NCBI GenBank assembly: GCA_964452495.1
Contig: CAYVMC010000021.1
Location: 1-33,395, forward strand
DNA: 33,395 nucleotides
Direction: 5' to 3'
Origin: CALUTH01 sp964452495
GTDB taxonomy: Bacteria; Cyanobacteriota; Vampirovibrionia; Gastranaerophilales; Gastranaerophilaceae
Shown: positions 8,594 to 16,736 of the stretch, in pieces
Layout of the letters: every line of letters starts with the position of its first letter
Position numbering within the stretch: the stretch's first letter is position 1
The notes under the pieces: model-generated
Seen by the model: the letters and a program-made list of their open reading frames with translations, nothing else
Databases searched by the model: none
What the model was told of the DNA's origin: nothing
Position numbers and translations under genes: made by a program

Positions 8594-9844
8594 ATGAGCA
8601 CTCCAGAATTAAAACTGAATATGAATGCATTAGGAAGTACTGTTGGAAGTTCCCTTGGCAGCAGCCTAGGAGGAAGTAATCCCTTTGGAAGTGCATTATC
8701 AGGTATTGCCAGCGGTATAATGAGCGGTGAAAATATCTGGGATCTTTTAGGAGACGCAGCTAACAATATTGGCACAATGGCAATGAGCAATGCAGTAAGT
8801 CTAGCTGCAAATTCTATTTTCGGCGGTATTACCAGCGGTATTTCTCTTGCAACCGAAAAAGCTAAAAACAAAGCATCTGAAATAAAAATTGCAAAAGAAA
8901 ATCAAGCATCTGAAAATGCTGCACAACAAGGTGCAGCACAGGCAGAAGCATTAATTAGCGATGCAAATAGCAAAGTCGAAGGTTATAACTCTCAATTAAA
9001 TGAACTTCTTCAAACTATTGAAGAAAGCAATGAAATTATTGCAGCTAAAAAAGAAGAAATGGCTAAAAATATAGAAAAAATGCAAGAATTAATTGCTAAA
9101 TATAACAAAGAAAATGAACAGAGAGAACTTTTACAAGATTTAATCAAAAATGAAAAAGATGAAAATAAAAGAGCCGAACTGCAAAAGAAACTTGACGCAT
9201 CCACTGCATATTGCGCAACACTTGCACCAACAATCAATGAGTTGTCTGCTAATATAACTGAAATCAAAGAATTAGTAGCTACAGAGATTAAACGTGGACA
9301 AAAATATCAAGAACTTACAGCTAATATGCAGGAAGAAATCGTTACATTATCTGAGTCAACTCAAACAGACTTAGATAATACAGTGATAACAACCAATACA
9401 AGCGTAGCTGAACATACGAATGCAGCAGCGGAAGAAACAGCAACATTAAATAGTAATGGAACATCCCAAAAATTACAAGGCGAGCAATTGCTGGCAGCTG
9501 CTAAAGCAAAAAGTATTATTCCTGGACTAGGCACTGCAATGAGCGCAGCTGATACAACCGTTGCACAAGGGTTGATTACAACAGGAACAGCCGGACAAAC
9601 TTCTGCACAACAATTTGCAGGCATTATTCAAAGCTTCGGTACTCAATATACTAATTATTTCTCAGGAGTAGAAAATAGCCTGCCAACTATAAACACAGGA
9701 ATAGGAAACTTCTACACCGGTATTGAAACATTAACAGCTCTGGTTGATATAAATACAGAAGAAGGAACAACTATCCTTGAAACTGAAATTCCTGTTTTTG
9801 AAGGTCAAGAAGACCTTAAAAATATCGAAACACAGGTTGCTTAA
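8594..9844 (+). CDS. Gly/Ser/Ala-rich coiled-coil protein of unknown function
   Basis: I do not recognise this 416-residue protein. Residues 1-87 are rich in Gly, Ser and Ala, with small-residue periodicity like a glycine zipper (GSSLGSSLGG, SALSGIASGIMSG, FGGITSGIS). About residues 88-270 are a strongly predicted coiled coil rich in Glu, Lys, Gln and Asn. The last 130 residues return to a Gly/Thr/Ala-rich mix with some hydrophobic stretches and an acidic tail. There is no Sec signal peptide and only one cysteine. The layout recalls secreted pore or filament proteins, but that is only an impression. AAAGGA at 8579-8584 precedes the ATG. It is monocistronic: a terminator lies before it, its own promoter carries the HLR1-like site, and it converges on the TPR gene with the two TAA stops sharing the palindrome TTAA. 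Confidence 0.85.
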   Translation: MSTPELKLNMNALGSTVGSSLGSSLGGSNPFGSALSGIASGIMSGENIWDLLGDAANNIGTMAMSNAVSLAANSIFGGITSGISLATEKAKNKASEIKIAKENQASENAAQQGAAQAEALISDANSKVEGYNSQLNELLQTIEESNEIIAAKKEEMAKNIEKMQELIAKYNKENEQRELLQDLIKNEKDENKRAELQKKLDASTAYCATLAPTINELSANITEIKELVATEIKRGQKYQELTANMQEEIVTLSESTQTDLDNTVITTNTSVAEHTNAAAEETATLNSNGTSQKLQGEQLLAAAKAKSIIPGLGTAMSAADTTVAQGLITTGTAGQTSAQQFAGIIQSFGTQYTNYFSGVENSLPTINTGIGNFYTGIETLTALVDINTEEGTTILETEIPVFEGQEDLKNIETQVA

Positions 9845-11490
9845 TCAAACAATTCGTATAAACGCTCTCTGATATCTTTTTCATCCAAATCGTTTGTCAG
9901 TTTGTTAAGGTTCATTGCCTGTTGATAATACTCGGCAGCAATTGATTTTTTATTTAACGCCTGTGCAGCACGACCAGCATTAAAATGAGCAAGTGTATAG
10001 TTAGGATTGAGCGCACATGCCGATTCAAAATATTCCATAGCAGCCTTTGCATCACCAAAACCATCTAAATACACAACACCTACATTATTTCTGGCGATAT
10101 CAAACTCCGGATTCAAATCAATTGATTTATGAAAAGCTACAAGCGATTCTTCAAGGTAATCCTTCTCCCAGAGGGCAAGTCCTACCTTTGAATAGCTTAA
10201 ATAATTTTCACCATCTATAGCAATAGTGTCACAATAAATTTTTATTGCTCCGTCAATATCACCTTTTGCCATATACAAATCACCCAGAGACAATTGTACA
10301 TCCACATTCTCGGGATCAAGCGCAATTGCAGCCTGAAAAGTTGCCTCAGCAGCCTCAAAATTGCCATGAATTTCACCATATATAGCACCCAATGCGTGGC
10401 ATACTATTGCCGTCCACCTGGCATCGGGATTGATTTTTATAGCTTTTTGATAACACTCAATCGCATCATCATAAAGCTCGCACTTGATATAGGCAAATGC
10501 CAGTGAATTGTTATAGTATGGATTTTCAGGTTCCAGATCAACTGCTAATTTAAAAGCAGTCGCTGCGTGCAGTCTGTCTTCTTTCTTCAAGTACAAATGA
10601 CCCAATTCGTAATAAATTTTGTCATTATCAATCCCGAATTCAAGTAACTTATTATAATAATCAATTGCTTCATCAATTTCATCAGGAAAATATGTCTGAA
10701 TAATTGTTGCAAGTTTTATCATTATTTCACGATTGTCCGGTGCATTTTCAAGCGCTTTTCTGTAGCACTCAAGACAAGTAATCATATCATCGCATTCAAG
10801 CGATAAATCCCCCATTCGCTGGTAGAAAACATCACCATGCTCTGTTTGTTCAGCACCTTTAGAATAAATATCCAGCGCTGATGAAATCATACGCATTTTA
10901 GCACAGGTTGAGCCCAATGTTTTAAAAGAAAATACAGAAAAGTCATCTGCTAAATATTTGTACAACATTTTTAAAGTAGGATAGTCCCAAACAATCATAA
11001 GACTTCCGGAGAGAAAATAATACAGGAATTGAGCCATTGAGGCAACATTTCTTTGTTTATTTTTCATTTGTTCCATAATAATTTTTGACAGAAACAGTCT
11101 CGGACGCGCAGAATTCATACCGGACTTTTTAATTGCAATACGGAACTCTTCTGCTGCTGACTCATAATCACCTGAAACACCCAAAAAGTACCCAGTATAT
11201 ATATGGGCATTTGCATTGTCAGGAGACAAAGTAAGAGCTGTACGACATTGTTCAATCGCGCCATTTACACTAATTTGTCCTTTTTCATACAAAAGACTAG
11301 CAAGACGATAATACGCTTCTGGAATACCAGGATTTAATTTAATAGTATCCACATACAGAGAAATTGCGTTTTCCAAATCCTTTTCCTGCTGTTTTATAAG
11401 ATATTTTTCGTGATATATCCTTGCTTTTTCTAAAGCCACAATTGCATCCTGCTCTTTATCAACGGGGGTTACCAATATTTGTTCTGACAT
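9841..11490 (-). CDS. Cytosolic TPR-repeat protein
   Basis: The protein is built almost entirely of tetratricopeptide repeats, about a dozen 34-residue helix pairs. Typical segments are PEAYYRLASLLYEKGQ, NANAHIYTGYFLG, IYYELGHLYLKKEDR, PYYNNSLAFAYIK and DIARNNVGVVYLDGFG. Such proteins are scaffolds for protein complexes; partner unknown. There is no signal peptide. I place the start at the ATG at 11490 (MSEQILVTPVDK) because GGAG sits five bases upstream; the longer frame from a TTG at 11517 has no proper site and would place that GGAG inside the gene. It faces away from ftsZ, but a functional link is not shown. No convincing promoter was found upstream. Confidence 0.9.
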   Translation of the reverse strand: MSEQILVTPVDKEQDAIVALEKARIYHEKYLIKQQEKDLENAISLYVDTIKLNPGIPEAYYRLASLLYEKGQISVNGAIEQCRTALTLSPDNANAHIYTGYFLGVSGDYESAAEEFRIAIKKSGMNSARPRLFLSKIIMEQMKNKQRNVASMAQFLYYFLSGSLMIVWDYPTLKMLYKYLADDFSVFSFKTLGSTCAKMRMISSALDIYSKGAEQTEHGDVFYQRMGDLSLECDDMITCLECYRKALENAPDNREIMIKLATIIQTYFPDEIDEAIDYYNKLLEFGIDNDKIYYELGHLYLKKEDRLHAATAFKLAVDLEPENPYYNNSLAFAYIKCELYDDAIECYQKAIKINPDARWTAIVCHALGAIYGEIHGNFEAAEATFQAAIALDPENVDVQLSLGDLYMAKGDIDGAIKIYCDTIAIDGENYLSYSKVGLALWEKDYLEESLVAFHKSIDLNPEFDIARNNVGVVYLDGFGDAKAAMEYFESACALNPNYTLAHFNAGRAAQALNKKSIAAEYYQQAMNLNKLTNDLDEKDIRERLYELFD

Positions 11491-11495
11491 AAAAG

Positions 11496-11499
11496 CTCC
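11496..11499 (-). promoter_or_regulatory. Ribosome binding site that fixes the TPR gene start
   Basis: GGAG five bases before the ATG at 11490. The same GGAG-N5/6-ATG geometry appears at 23216, 26017 and 30042. Confidence 0.75.
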
Positions 11500-11727
11500 A
11501 TAAAAATACTGTTTCAAATTCCCCGTCGGCAGAAATTTTCAAAACTTTAACAACTATTGAAAATAATCCTACATATAGATGAGTTTTTGTTTTAATAAGA
11601 ATACAATAAAGTATCTGACAGAATTTAAAAGTTCAGGCTCATATATTACTATACCTCATGCCTATGCTTACACCTTTGTAACAAAAAATTAAGCATTGTA
11701 ATATTTCTTTAAAAAAACTTTATTATT

Positions 11728-11755
11728 TTGCCTGTTTAAAATAGTATGGTAATAT
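11728..11755 (+). promoter_or_regulatory. Predicted ftsZ promoter
   Basis: TTGCCT at 11728-11733, a 16-base spacer and TAATAT at 11750-11755. The leader to the GTG would be about 30 bases. Confidence 0.4.
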
Positions 11756-11791
11756 AGTAGTAAAGTATACAGATAAATTAAAGGGGAAATC

Positions 11792-12997
11792 GTGGACAAT
11801 TTAGGACCAGATATTTTCGGAAGAAAAGATAATGTAAACACACAGAATAATAGCTTGTATGGAATGAACACATCAAATGCACCAGAATATAGTGCAATAT
11901 CGGCACCGGGGGTAAGTCCTGCAAAGATTAAAGTTATCGGTGTCGGCGGTGGCGGTGGAAACGCCGTTAACAGGATGATTAAGAGCGGACTAACAGGCGT
12001 TGAATTCTGGCTTATGAATACAGACCTTCAGGTGCTTAATTGCTCACAATCAAAAAATAAAATTCAACTTGGTGCAAAATTAACTAACGGTCTTGGTGCC
12101 GGCGGAGAGCCTCAAGTTGGTGAAAAAGCTGCTGAAGAAGCACAACAAGAAATCACACAGGCAATCGAAGGTGCCGATATGGTTTTCGTCACTGCAGGTA
12201 TGGGAGGCGGAACTGGTACCGGTGCAGCTCCTATTGTTGCTAAGATTGCAAAAGATTTAGGTATACTTACCATTGCTGTTGTTACAAAGCCTTTCTCTTT
12301 TGAAGGTAAAAGACGTCAAAATCAGGCACAGCAAGGTCTGGAAAAGTTAAAAGAGTCTGTTGATGCTCTTATCGTTATACCTAACGATAAACTTCTTGAT
12401 GTTGTTGACAGACGGGTATCTCTTCAAGAGTCATTTATCGTTGTTGACGAAGTTCTATTAAGAGGTGTTCAGGGCATCTCTGATATCATCACAATTCCAG
12501 GGCTTATCAACGTTGACTTTGCTGACGTAAAAAGTGTTATGCAGGCATCAGGCTCAGCTCTTATGGGTATAGGCAGAGGCACAGGTGAAGGCAGAGCAAT
12601 CGAAGCAGCTAAAATAGCTATTAACTCTCAATTACTAGAAACATCTATTAACGGAGCAAGCGGTGTAATTGTTAATATCACTGGCGGTCCGGACATGACA
12701 CTGCACGAAGTTACTGATGCAACAAATATTATTAACGATGCCGTTCTGGATGATGCAAGAGTTATTATTGGTGCAGTTGTTGATGATAATATTCAAGGGG
12801 AAATTCAAATTACGGTTATCGCTACTGGTTTTGAACTCAAATCACAAAGCACTATTGAAGAAAGAGTTGAAGGTCGTTCAATAAGTGCAGCAGAGTTTTT
12901 CTCCGGAGCTTTTAATAACAATGCATCGCAATCATCTAAGATGCCGTCTATGCCTTCTTTCTCAGATATTCAAATTCCTGACTTCTTAAAAAAGTAG
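11792..12997 (+). CDS. ftsZ: Cell division protein FtsZ
   Basis: FtsZ is the tubulin-like GTPase that forms the division ring. After a disordered 45-residue N-terminal extension come the GTP-binding loop GVGGGGGNAVNRM, the tubulin signature GGGTGTG at residues 138-144 and the catalytic T7 loop NVDFADVKSVM. The C-terminal peptide (SDIQIPDFLKK, last residues) is the standard D-x-x-P-x-F-L membrane-anchor and partner-binding tail. The length of 401 is normal. The start is a GTG with AAGGGG five bases upstream. It is transcribed alone, outside the usual mur-fts cluster, and stops at a hairpin terminator. No neighbouring division gene is present. Confidence 0.97.
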   Translation: MDNLGPDIFGRKDNVNTQNNSLYGMNTSNAPEYSAISAPGVSPAKIKVIGVGGGGGNAVNRMIKSGLTGVEFWLMNTDLQVLNCSQSKNKIQLGAKLTNGLGAGGEPQVGEKAAEEAQQEITQAIEGADMVFVTAGMGGGTGTGAAPIVAKIAKDLGILTIAVVTKPFSFEGKRRQNQAQQGLEKLKESVDALIVIPNDKLLDVVDRRVSLQESFIVVDEVLLRGVQGISDIITIPGLINVDFADVKSVMQASGSALMGIGRGTGEGRAIEAAKIAINSQLLETSINGASGVIVNITGGPDMTLHEVTDATNIINDAVLDDARVIIGAVVDDNIQGEIQITVIATGFELKSQSTIEERVEGRSISAAEFFSGAFNNNASQSSKMPSMPSFSDIQIPDFLKK

Positions 12998-13014
12998 ACA
13001 TAGAATAAATAAAA

Positions 13015-13047
13015 TAAAAAACAGAACCATTAAGTTCTGTTTTTTTA
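13015..13047. terminator. Bidirectional terminator between ftsZ and rsmD
   Basis: Stem AACAGAAC (13020-13027) with GTTCTGTT (13034-13041), flanked by A-rich sequence on one side and a T-run on the other. It can serve both converging genes. Confidence 0.8.
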
Positions 13048-13069
13048 TTTTTAATTACAACAACTTACC

Positions 13070-13588
13070 TTACTTTCGTTTTATATAAGCAATTTTCTTA
13101 CCGCCATAGTTTTTTGATTTAATAATTTCAAATCCGGAGAAATCAACACTTTCTGAATATTCAACTATAGCAATACCAAACTCAGGGAGTTTTAATAAAA
13201 CATTCTCGTATATTCCGCTTAAATAAGGCGGATCTATATATATAACATCATAATATTTATCAGCAGAACTAGTAAGAAATTTCAAAGCATCCGAGCAGAT
13301 CAAACGTCCCTCAACACCTATGTTTTTATAATTTGATTGGATAATATTAAAAACCATTCTGTTTTTTTCAATAGCAGTAATATCCGTAAAACCACGACTA
13401 ACTGCTTCCAACCCCATAATACCTGAGCCAGCAAAAAGGTCTAAAAAACTTTTACCATCAAATCCACCCATAAAAGAATACAGAACATTAAATATACTCA
13501 TTCTAACCTTAGAGAGAGTCGGACGTGTGATTATAGATTCCGGAGCCTTGACTACCCTTCCATTGTATTTACCTCCGGTTATATTCAT
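13070..13588 (-). CDS. rsmD: 16S rRNA (guanine(966)-N2)-methyltransferase
   Basis: RsmD methylates G966 of 16S rRNA using S-adenosylmethionine. The family's N-terminal signature is present as ITGGKYNGR followed by RPTLSKVRMSIFNVL. The SAM-binding motif I is LDLFAGSGIMGLEAVSRG and the catalytic motif IV is DPPY. The 172-residue length is slightly short of the usual 180-200 but no motif is missing. The ATG overlaps the bioD stop by four bases (ATGA), so it is likely translated by coupling to bioD. Confidence 0.92.
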   Translation of the reverse strand: MNITGGKYNGRVVKAPESIITRPTLSKVRMSIFNVLYSFMGGFDGKSFLDLFAGSGIMGLEAVSRGFTDITAIEKNRMVFNIIQSNYKNIGVEGRLICSDALKFLTSSADKYYDVIYIDPPYLSGIYENVLLKLPEFGIAIVEYSESVDFSGFEIIKSKNYGGKKIAYIKRK

Positions 13589-14304
13589 GACCCTAAATCC
13601 AATTTTGCTATTTTAATATCAAAAACACTTTCTATATCAATACCATTTAAAATTGATGTAATCAAATCATTTGGATTAAACTTATCATTTAATCTGTTAA
13701 CAAGCCCGAGGATTTTTGCATCTGTATATTCCTCAATAATTCTTGGAAGCGATGTAATTTTCACAGAATCAGAAAATTCAGGAATATTATTAATAACTGC
13801 CCCTCTTACATTTACTCCACGTTCTTTTGCAAGATTTAAAATTAAAAGAGCATTATTAATTGCTTCATGTGATGGAGTTATCACAAGCAGAAGCGGAACT
13901 CTAAGAATTTTAAGCATATCCATTGTTGTATACTCCTGAGTTAGCGGACTCATTATACCATTAGAACCATCAAGTATTGAACAGTCAAATTTTTCCGTAA
14001 TATTCTTATATTCGTGCAAAATTAAATCCATATCAATAAACTCATGCTCCTTTTCTGCCGCAATTAACGGTTCACAATCAGACTTAAAAAGGTACGTAAA
14101 ATAAGTTTCAATATAAGGATCTATTGTTTTAATATACGTTAAATCAGGGGACTGCATAAAACCGTTAATTTCAATGCCAGATGTTTGAATTGGTTTATAA
14201 ACACAAGTAGAATAATCAAGACTTTGCATTGTTGCTGCTAGTCCTGCACTTATAAATGTTTTTCCCGCCTTTAACTCTGTTGATGCAACATACAAGCTTA
14301 GCAT
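13585..14304 (-). CDS. bioD: Dethiobiotin synthetase-like ATPase
   Basis: BioD closes the ureido ring of dethiobiotin with CO2 and ATP in biotin synthesis. Visible features are the P-loop at residues 8-16 (STELKAGKT, in place of the common TDTGVGKT), YKPIQTSGIE, and the LDGSNGIMSPL segment matching the VEGAGG-PL motif. The ATG at 14304 gives the normal short N-terminus; a TTG at 14328 would add eight residues. Neither has a Shine-Dalgarno sequence. The predicted promoter places the transcript start at or next to the ATG, so the mRNA may be leaderless. No other biotin gene is in the window. A BioD-like domain of another ATPase is the alternative; the substituted P-loop keeps me from full certainty. 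Confidence 0.75.
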   Translation of the reverse strand: MLSLYVASTELKAGKTFISAGLAATMQSLDYSTCVYKPIQTSGIEINGFMQSPDLTYIKTIDPYIETYFTYLFKSDCEPLIAAEKEHEFIDMDLILHEYKNITEKFDCSILDGSNGIMSPLTQEYTTMDMLKILRVPLLLVITPSHEAINNALLILNLAKERGVNVRGAVINNIPEFSDSVKITSLPRIIEEYTDAKILGLVNRLNDKFNPNDLITSILNGIDIESVFDIKIAKLDLGS

Positions 14305-14310
14305 ACGAAA

Positions 14311-14339
14311 ATTGTAACACGAATTCAAAAAATATTTAA
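14311..14339 (-). promoter_or_regulatory. Predicted bioD promoter, leaderless geometry
   Basis: On the minus strand: TTAAAT (14339-14334), a 17-base spacer, TACAAT (14316-14311), then only six bases before the ATG at 14304. Confidence 0.45.
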
Positions 14340-14364
14340 CTTATTTCATTTTTTATGTTAAAAT
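14336..14364 (+). promoter_or_regulatory. Predicted promoter of the nfnA-like/purA operon
   Basis: TTAACT (14336-14341), a 17-base spacer and TAAAAT (14359-14364). Its -35 box overlaps the -35 box of the divergent bioD promoter by four bases. Confidence 0.45.
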
Positions 14365-14391
14365 AAATAAGTAGTCCAAGAGAGATTGGTA

Positions 14392-15228
14392 ATGAGCTAT
14401 AAAATATTGTCAAAAAAAGAGTTGTGTACTAATCAGTACGAACTGACAATTGATGCACCCTACGTAGTAAGGAATGCTAAGGCGGGGCAGTTTGTAATTC
14501 TTCGTGTAGAAAAAGACGGAGAACGAGTTCCACTAACCATTGCCGATGTCAACAAGGAAAAAGGTCTTTTAACAATTGTTTTTATGGCTGTTGGATATTC
14601 CACCAAAAAACTTGCACAATTTGAAGTAGGTGATGAACTGGTTGATTTGGTTGGTCCGCTTGGAACACCTACCCATATTGAAAAATATGGTACTGTCATT
14701 TGTGTTGCAGGTGGTTATGGGGCTGCTCCCTGTTATCTCATATCAAAAGCATTTAAAGATGCAGGAAACAAAGTATATATGATTATGGGAGCGAGAACAA
14801 AAGATTTGATATTTTGGCAAGATAAAATGAAAGATGCCTGTACACAACTTTTTATAACAACAAATGACGGTTCTCTGGGAGAACAGGGTTTTGTAACCGG
14901 AGTAGTTGAAAGATTAATTAAACAGGAAAAAATTGACTATGTAATAGCAGTCGGACCAATGCCAATGATGAAAGCGGTTGCAGATTTAACCAGAGATAAA
15001 AATATTTATACAGAAGCAAGCATGAACCCAATTATGGTTGACGGTACGGGGATGTGCGGAGCTTGCCGGCTTACTGTAGGCGGGAAGGTAAAATTTGCCT
15101 GCGTTGACGGTCCGGATTTTGATGCCCACCAGATTGATTTCGACGAAGTCATAAACAGGACATCTATTTATAAAGACAGCGAACGTAAACGTGATGAGTA
15201 TTGTAATTTATTAAACAGGAGAATATAA
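14392..15228 (+). CDS. NfnA/SudB-like FAD/NAD-binding [2Fe-2S] subunit
   Basis: The protein belongs to the ferredoxin-NADP reductase-like family that includes the small subunit of NADH-dependent ferredoxin:NADP oxidoreductase (NfnA), sulfide dehydrogenase beta and the dihydroorotate dehydrogenase electron-transfer subunit. A flavin-binding beta-barrel spans about residues 1-95 and an NAD-binding lobe about 100-210 (CVAGGYGAAP, MGART, AVGPMPMM). The [2Fe-2S] site is at C222, C225 and C237 in VDGTGMCGACR and FACVDGPDFD; D217 is the candidate fourth ligand, since NfnA has been described with an Asp ligand. I chose the ATG at 14392, with AGAGAG upstream; a TTG at 14386 is also possible. The large partner (a GltD-like flavoprotein) usually lies next to it but is absent here. 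It leads the operon to purA and the mannosidase. Confidence 0.88.
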   Translation: MSYKILSKKELCTNQYELTIDAPYVVRNAKAGQFVILRVEKDGERVPLTIADVNKEKGLLTIVFMAVGYSTKKLAQFEVGDELVDLVGPLGTPTHIEKYGTVICVAGGYGAAPCYLISKAFKDAGNKVYMIMGARTKDLIFWQDKMKDACTQLFITTNDGSLGEQGFVTGVVERLIKQEKIDYVIAVGPMPMMKAVADLTRDKNIYTEASMNPIMVDGTGMCGACRLTVGGKVKFACVDGPDFDAHQIDFDEVINRTSIYKDSERKRDEYCNLLNRRI

Positions 15229-15231
15229 TTT

Positions 15232-15426
15232 ATGTCAGGAGAAAGACAGGTTAGTTTATGCCCTCTAATGAGTGTTGGCTCACAGGTAGAAATTGTTTGT
15301 ATGCAAGAGAATTGCGCATGGTATCTAAGAAACTATAAACTGTGCTCTGTATATATGTTAGCATATAATTCTATGCTTGATGTTCAGGCGAAACAAGCGG
15401 CTAAAAAAGCTCAACAGCAAAAATAA
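15232..15426 (+). CDS. Small cysteine-rich protein
   Basis: This 64-residue protein has cysteines arranged as L-C-P-L-M-S, then V-C-M-x-E-N-C-A-W-Y, then L-C-S, then an alpha-helical tail ending in Lys/Gln/Ala. This pattern is found in small uncharacterised bacterial and phage proteins and could hold zinc or an iron-sulfur cluster; that is inference. AGGAG (15217-15221) lies ten bases before the ATG, the gene begins three bases after the nfnA-like stop and purA follows nine bases later, so it is clearly cotranscribed. Confidence 0.8.
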   Translation: MSGERQVSLCPLMSVGSQVEIVCMQENCAWYLRNYKLCSVYMLAYNSMLDVQAKQAAKKAQQQK

Positions 15427-15435
15427 GGATAATTT

Positions 15436-16710
15436 ATGACCAATACGGTAGTCCTTGGCGCACAGTGGGGAGACGAGGGTAAAGCCAAAATAACAGATAT
15501 CCTTGCAGGACAGTCCGATTTTATTATCCGTTATCAGGGCGGTTGTAATGCCGGTCATACTGTTGTTGCCAATAATACAACATATAAATTTCATCTTATT
15601 CCTTCAGGAATTTTATATAAAGATAAAATATGTCTGATAGGTACAGGAACAGTTATTCATCCTGAGTCCTTTAAACTTGAAATTGATGGACTAAAATCTC
15701 AGGGTGTTGATTTGTCTGGACTTAAAATAAGTCCGCTAGCTTCAATTACTATGCCATATCACATAGAAGCCGATGGTTACAGCGAAACACATGCTGGAAA
15801 AGGCAAAATCGGGACAACAAAAAAAGGGATAGGTCCGACATATACGGACAAAGCTGCAAGAATTGGATTAAAAATCCAAGATTTATATGATGAGGAAACT
15901 TTATCAGATAAACTGGATATAATTTTACCTGTAAAAAACAAAATCCTTTCAAAAGTTTATGGATTTGAAGAATATTCAAAAGAGTGTTTAACAGAGTTAT
16001 GTAAAAAATATGCAGAAATTTTTAAACCCTATGTCTGTTTTGGTATGCAAAAATTAATGTATGAGCATAAAAACGATAAAATTCTATTTGAAGGTGCCCA
16101 AGGGGTAATGCTTGATTTAGACTGGGGAACTTACCCGTTTGTAACAAGTTCCAACCCTATTGCCGGCGGAGCTGCTGTAGGCAGTGGATTTGGACCTAAA
16201 ATGATTGATGATGTCATTGGAGTTGCAAAAGCTTACGTAACACGAGTAGGTGAAGGTCCATTTGTTACAGAATTAAAAGACGAAATAGGAAGAGAAATAC
16301 AGGAAACAGGACACGAGTTTGGTGTCACAACAGGACGCCCGCGCCGCTGTGGATGGTTTGACACTGTTACAATGCGCTATGCCGTTCAAGTTGGCGGAAT
16401 TACGAAAATCGCACTTACAAAACTTGATGTATTTGACAAATTTAAGGAAATAAAAATCTGTACCGGATATAAAAATATAAAAACCGGTGAAATTACAAAA
16501 TATTATCCGACTGATGTTTACACCCATAAGTATTTTGAACCGGTATATGAAATAATGCCAGGTTGGGAGAAAGATATTACAGAAATAAAAGAGTATGATA
16601 AACTCCCTGAAAATGCAAAAAAATATATCAATAGACTTGAAGATATTCTTGAAGTACCTATATCTATTGTGAGTGTCGGACCCGACAGAACCCAGACTAT
16701 CTGGAAGTAA
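15436..16710 (+). CDS. purA: Adenylosuccinate synthase
   Basis: PurA joins IMP and aspartate with GTP in the first committed step to AMP. The 424-residue length is typical. Motifs are GAQWGDEGKAK at the N-terminus (catalytic Asp and first Lys intact), GGCNAGHTV, FEGAQGVMLDLDWGTYPFVTSSNP, TGRPRRCGWFD, KLDVFD and SVGPDRTQTI near the end. One oddity is that the nearly invariant Gly of GDEGKGK is Ala here. AAGGAT lies a few bases before the ATG. It sits inside the nfnA-like operon, with the mannosidase 26 bases downstream. Confidence 0.97.
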   Translation: MTNTVVLGAQWGDEGKAKITDILAGQSDFIIRYQGGCNAGHTVVANNTTYKFHLIPSGILYKDKICLIGTGTVIHPESFKLEIDGLKSQGVDLSGLKISPLASITMPYHIEADGYSETHAGKGKIGTTKKGIGPTYTDKAARIGLKIQDLYDEETLSDKLDIILPVKNKILSKVYGFEEYSKECLTELCKKYAEIFKPYVCFGMQKLMYEHKNDKILFEGAQGVMLDLDWGTYPFVTSSNPIAGGAAVGSGFGPKMIDDVIGVAKAYVTRVGEGPFVTELKDEIGREIQETGHEFGVTTGRPRRCGWFDTVTMRYAVQVGGITKIALTKLDVFDKFKEIKICTGYKNIKTGEITKYYPTDVYTHKYFEPVYEIMPGWEKDITEIKEYDKLPENAKKYINRLEDILEVPISIVSVGPDRTQTIWK

Positions 16711-16736
16711 GTCTTGTAAAGAATAAGGAACAGTAC

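Noticed and set aside
11675..11702. TTGTAAC and TTGTAAT 20 bases apart upstream of ftsZ
   Set aside because: Two turns apart instead of one, and the second octamer breaks the HLR1 consensus.
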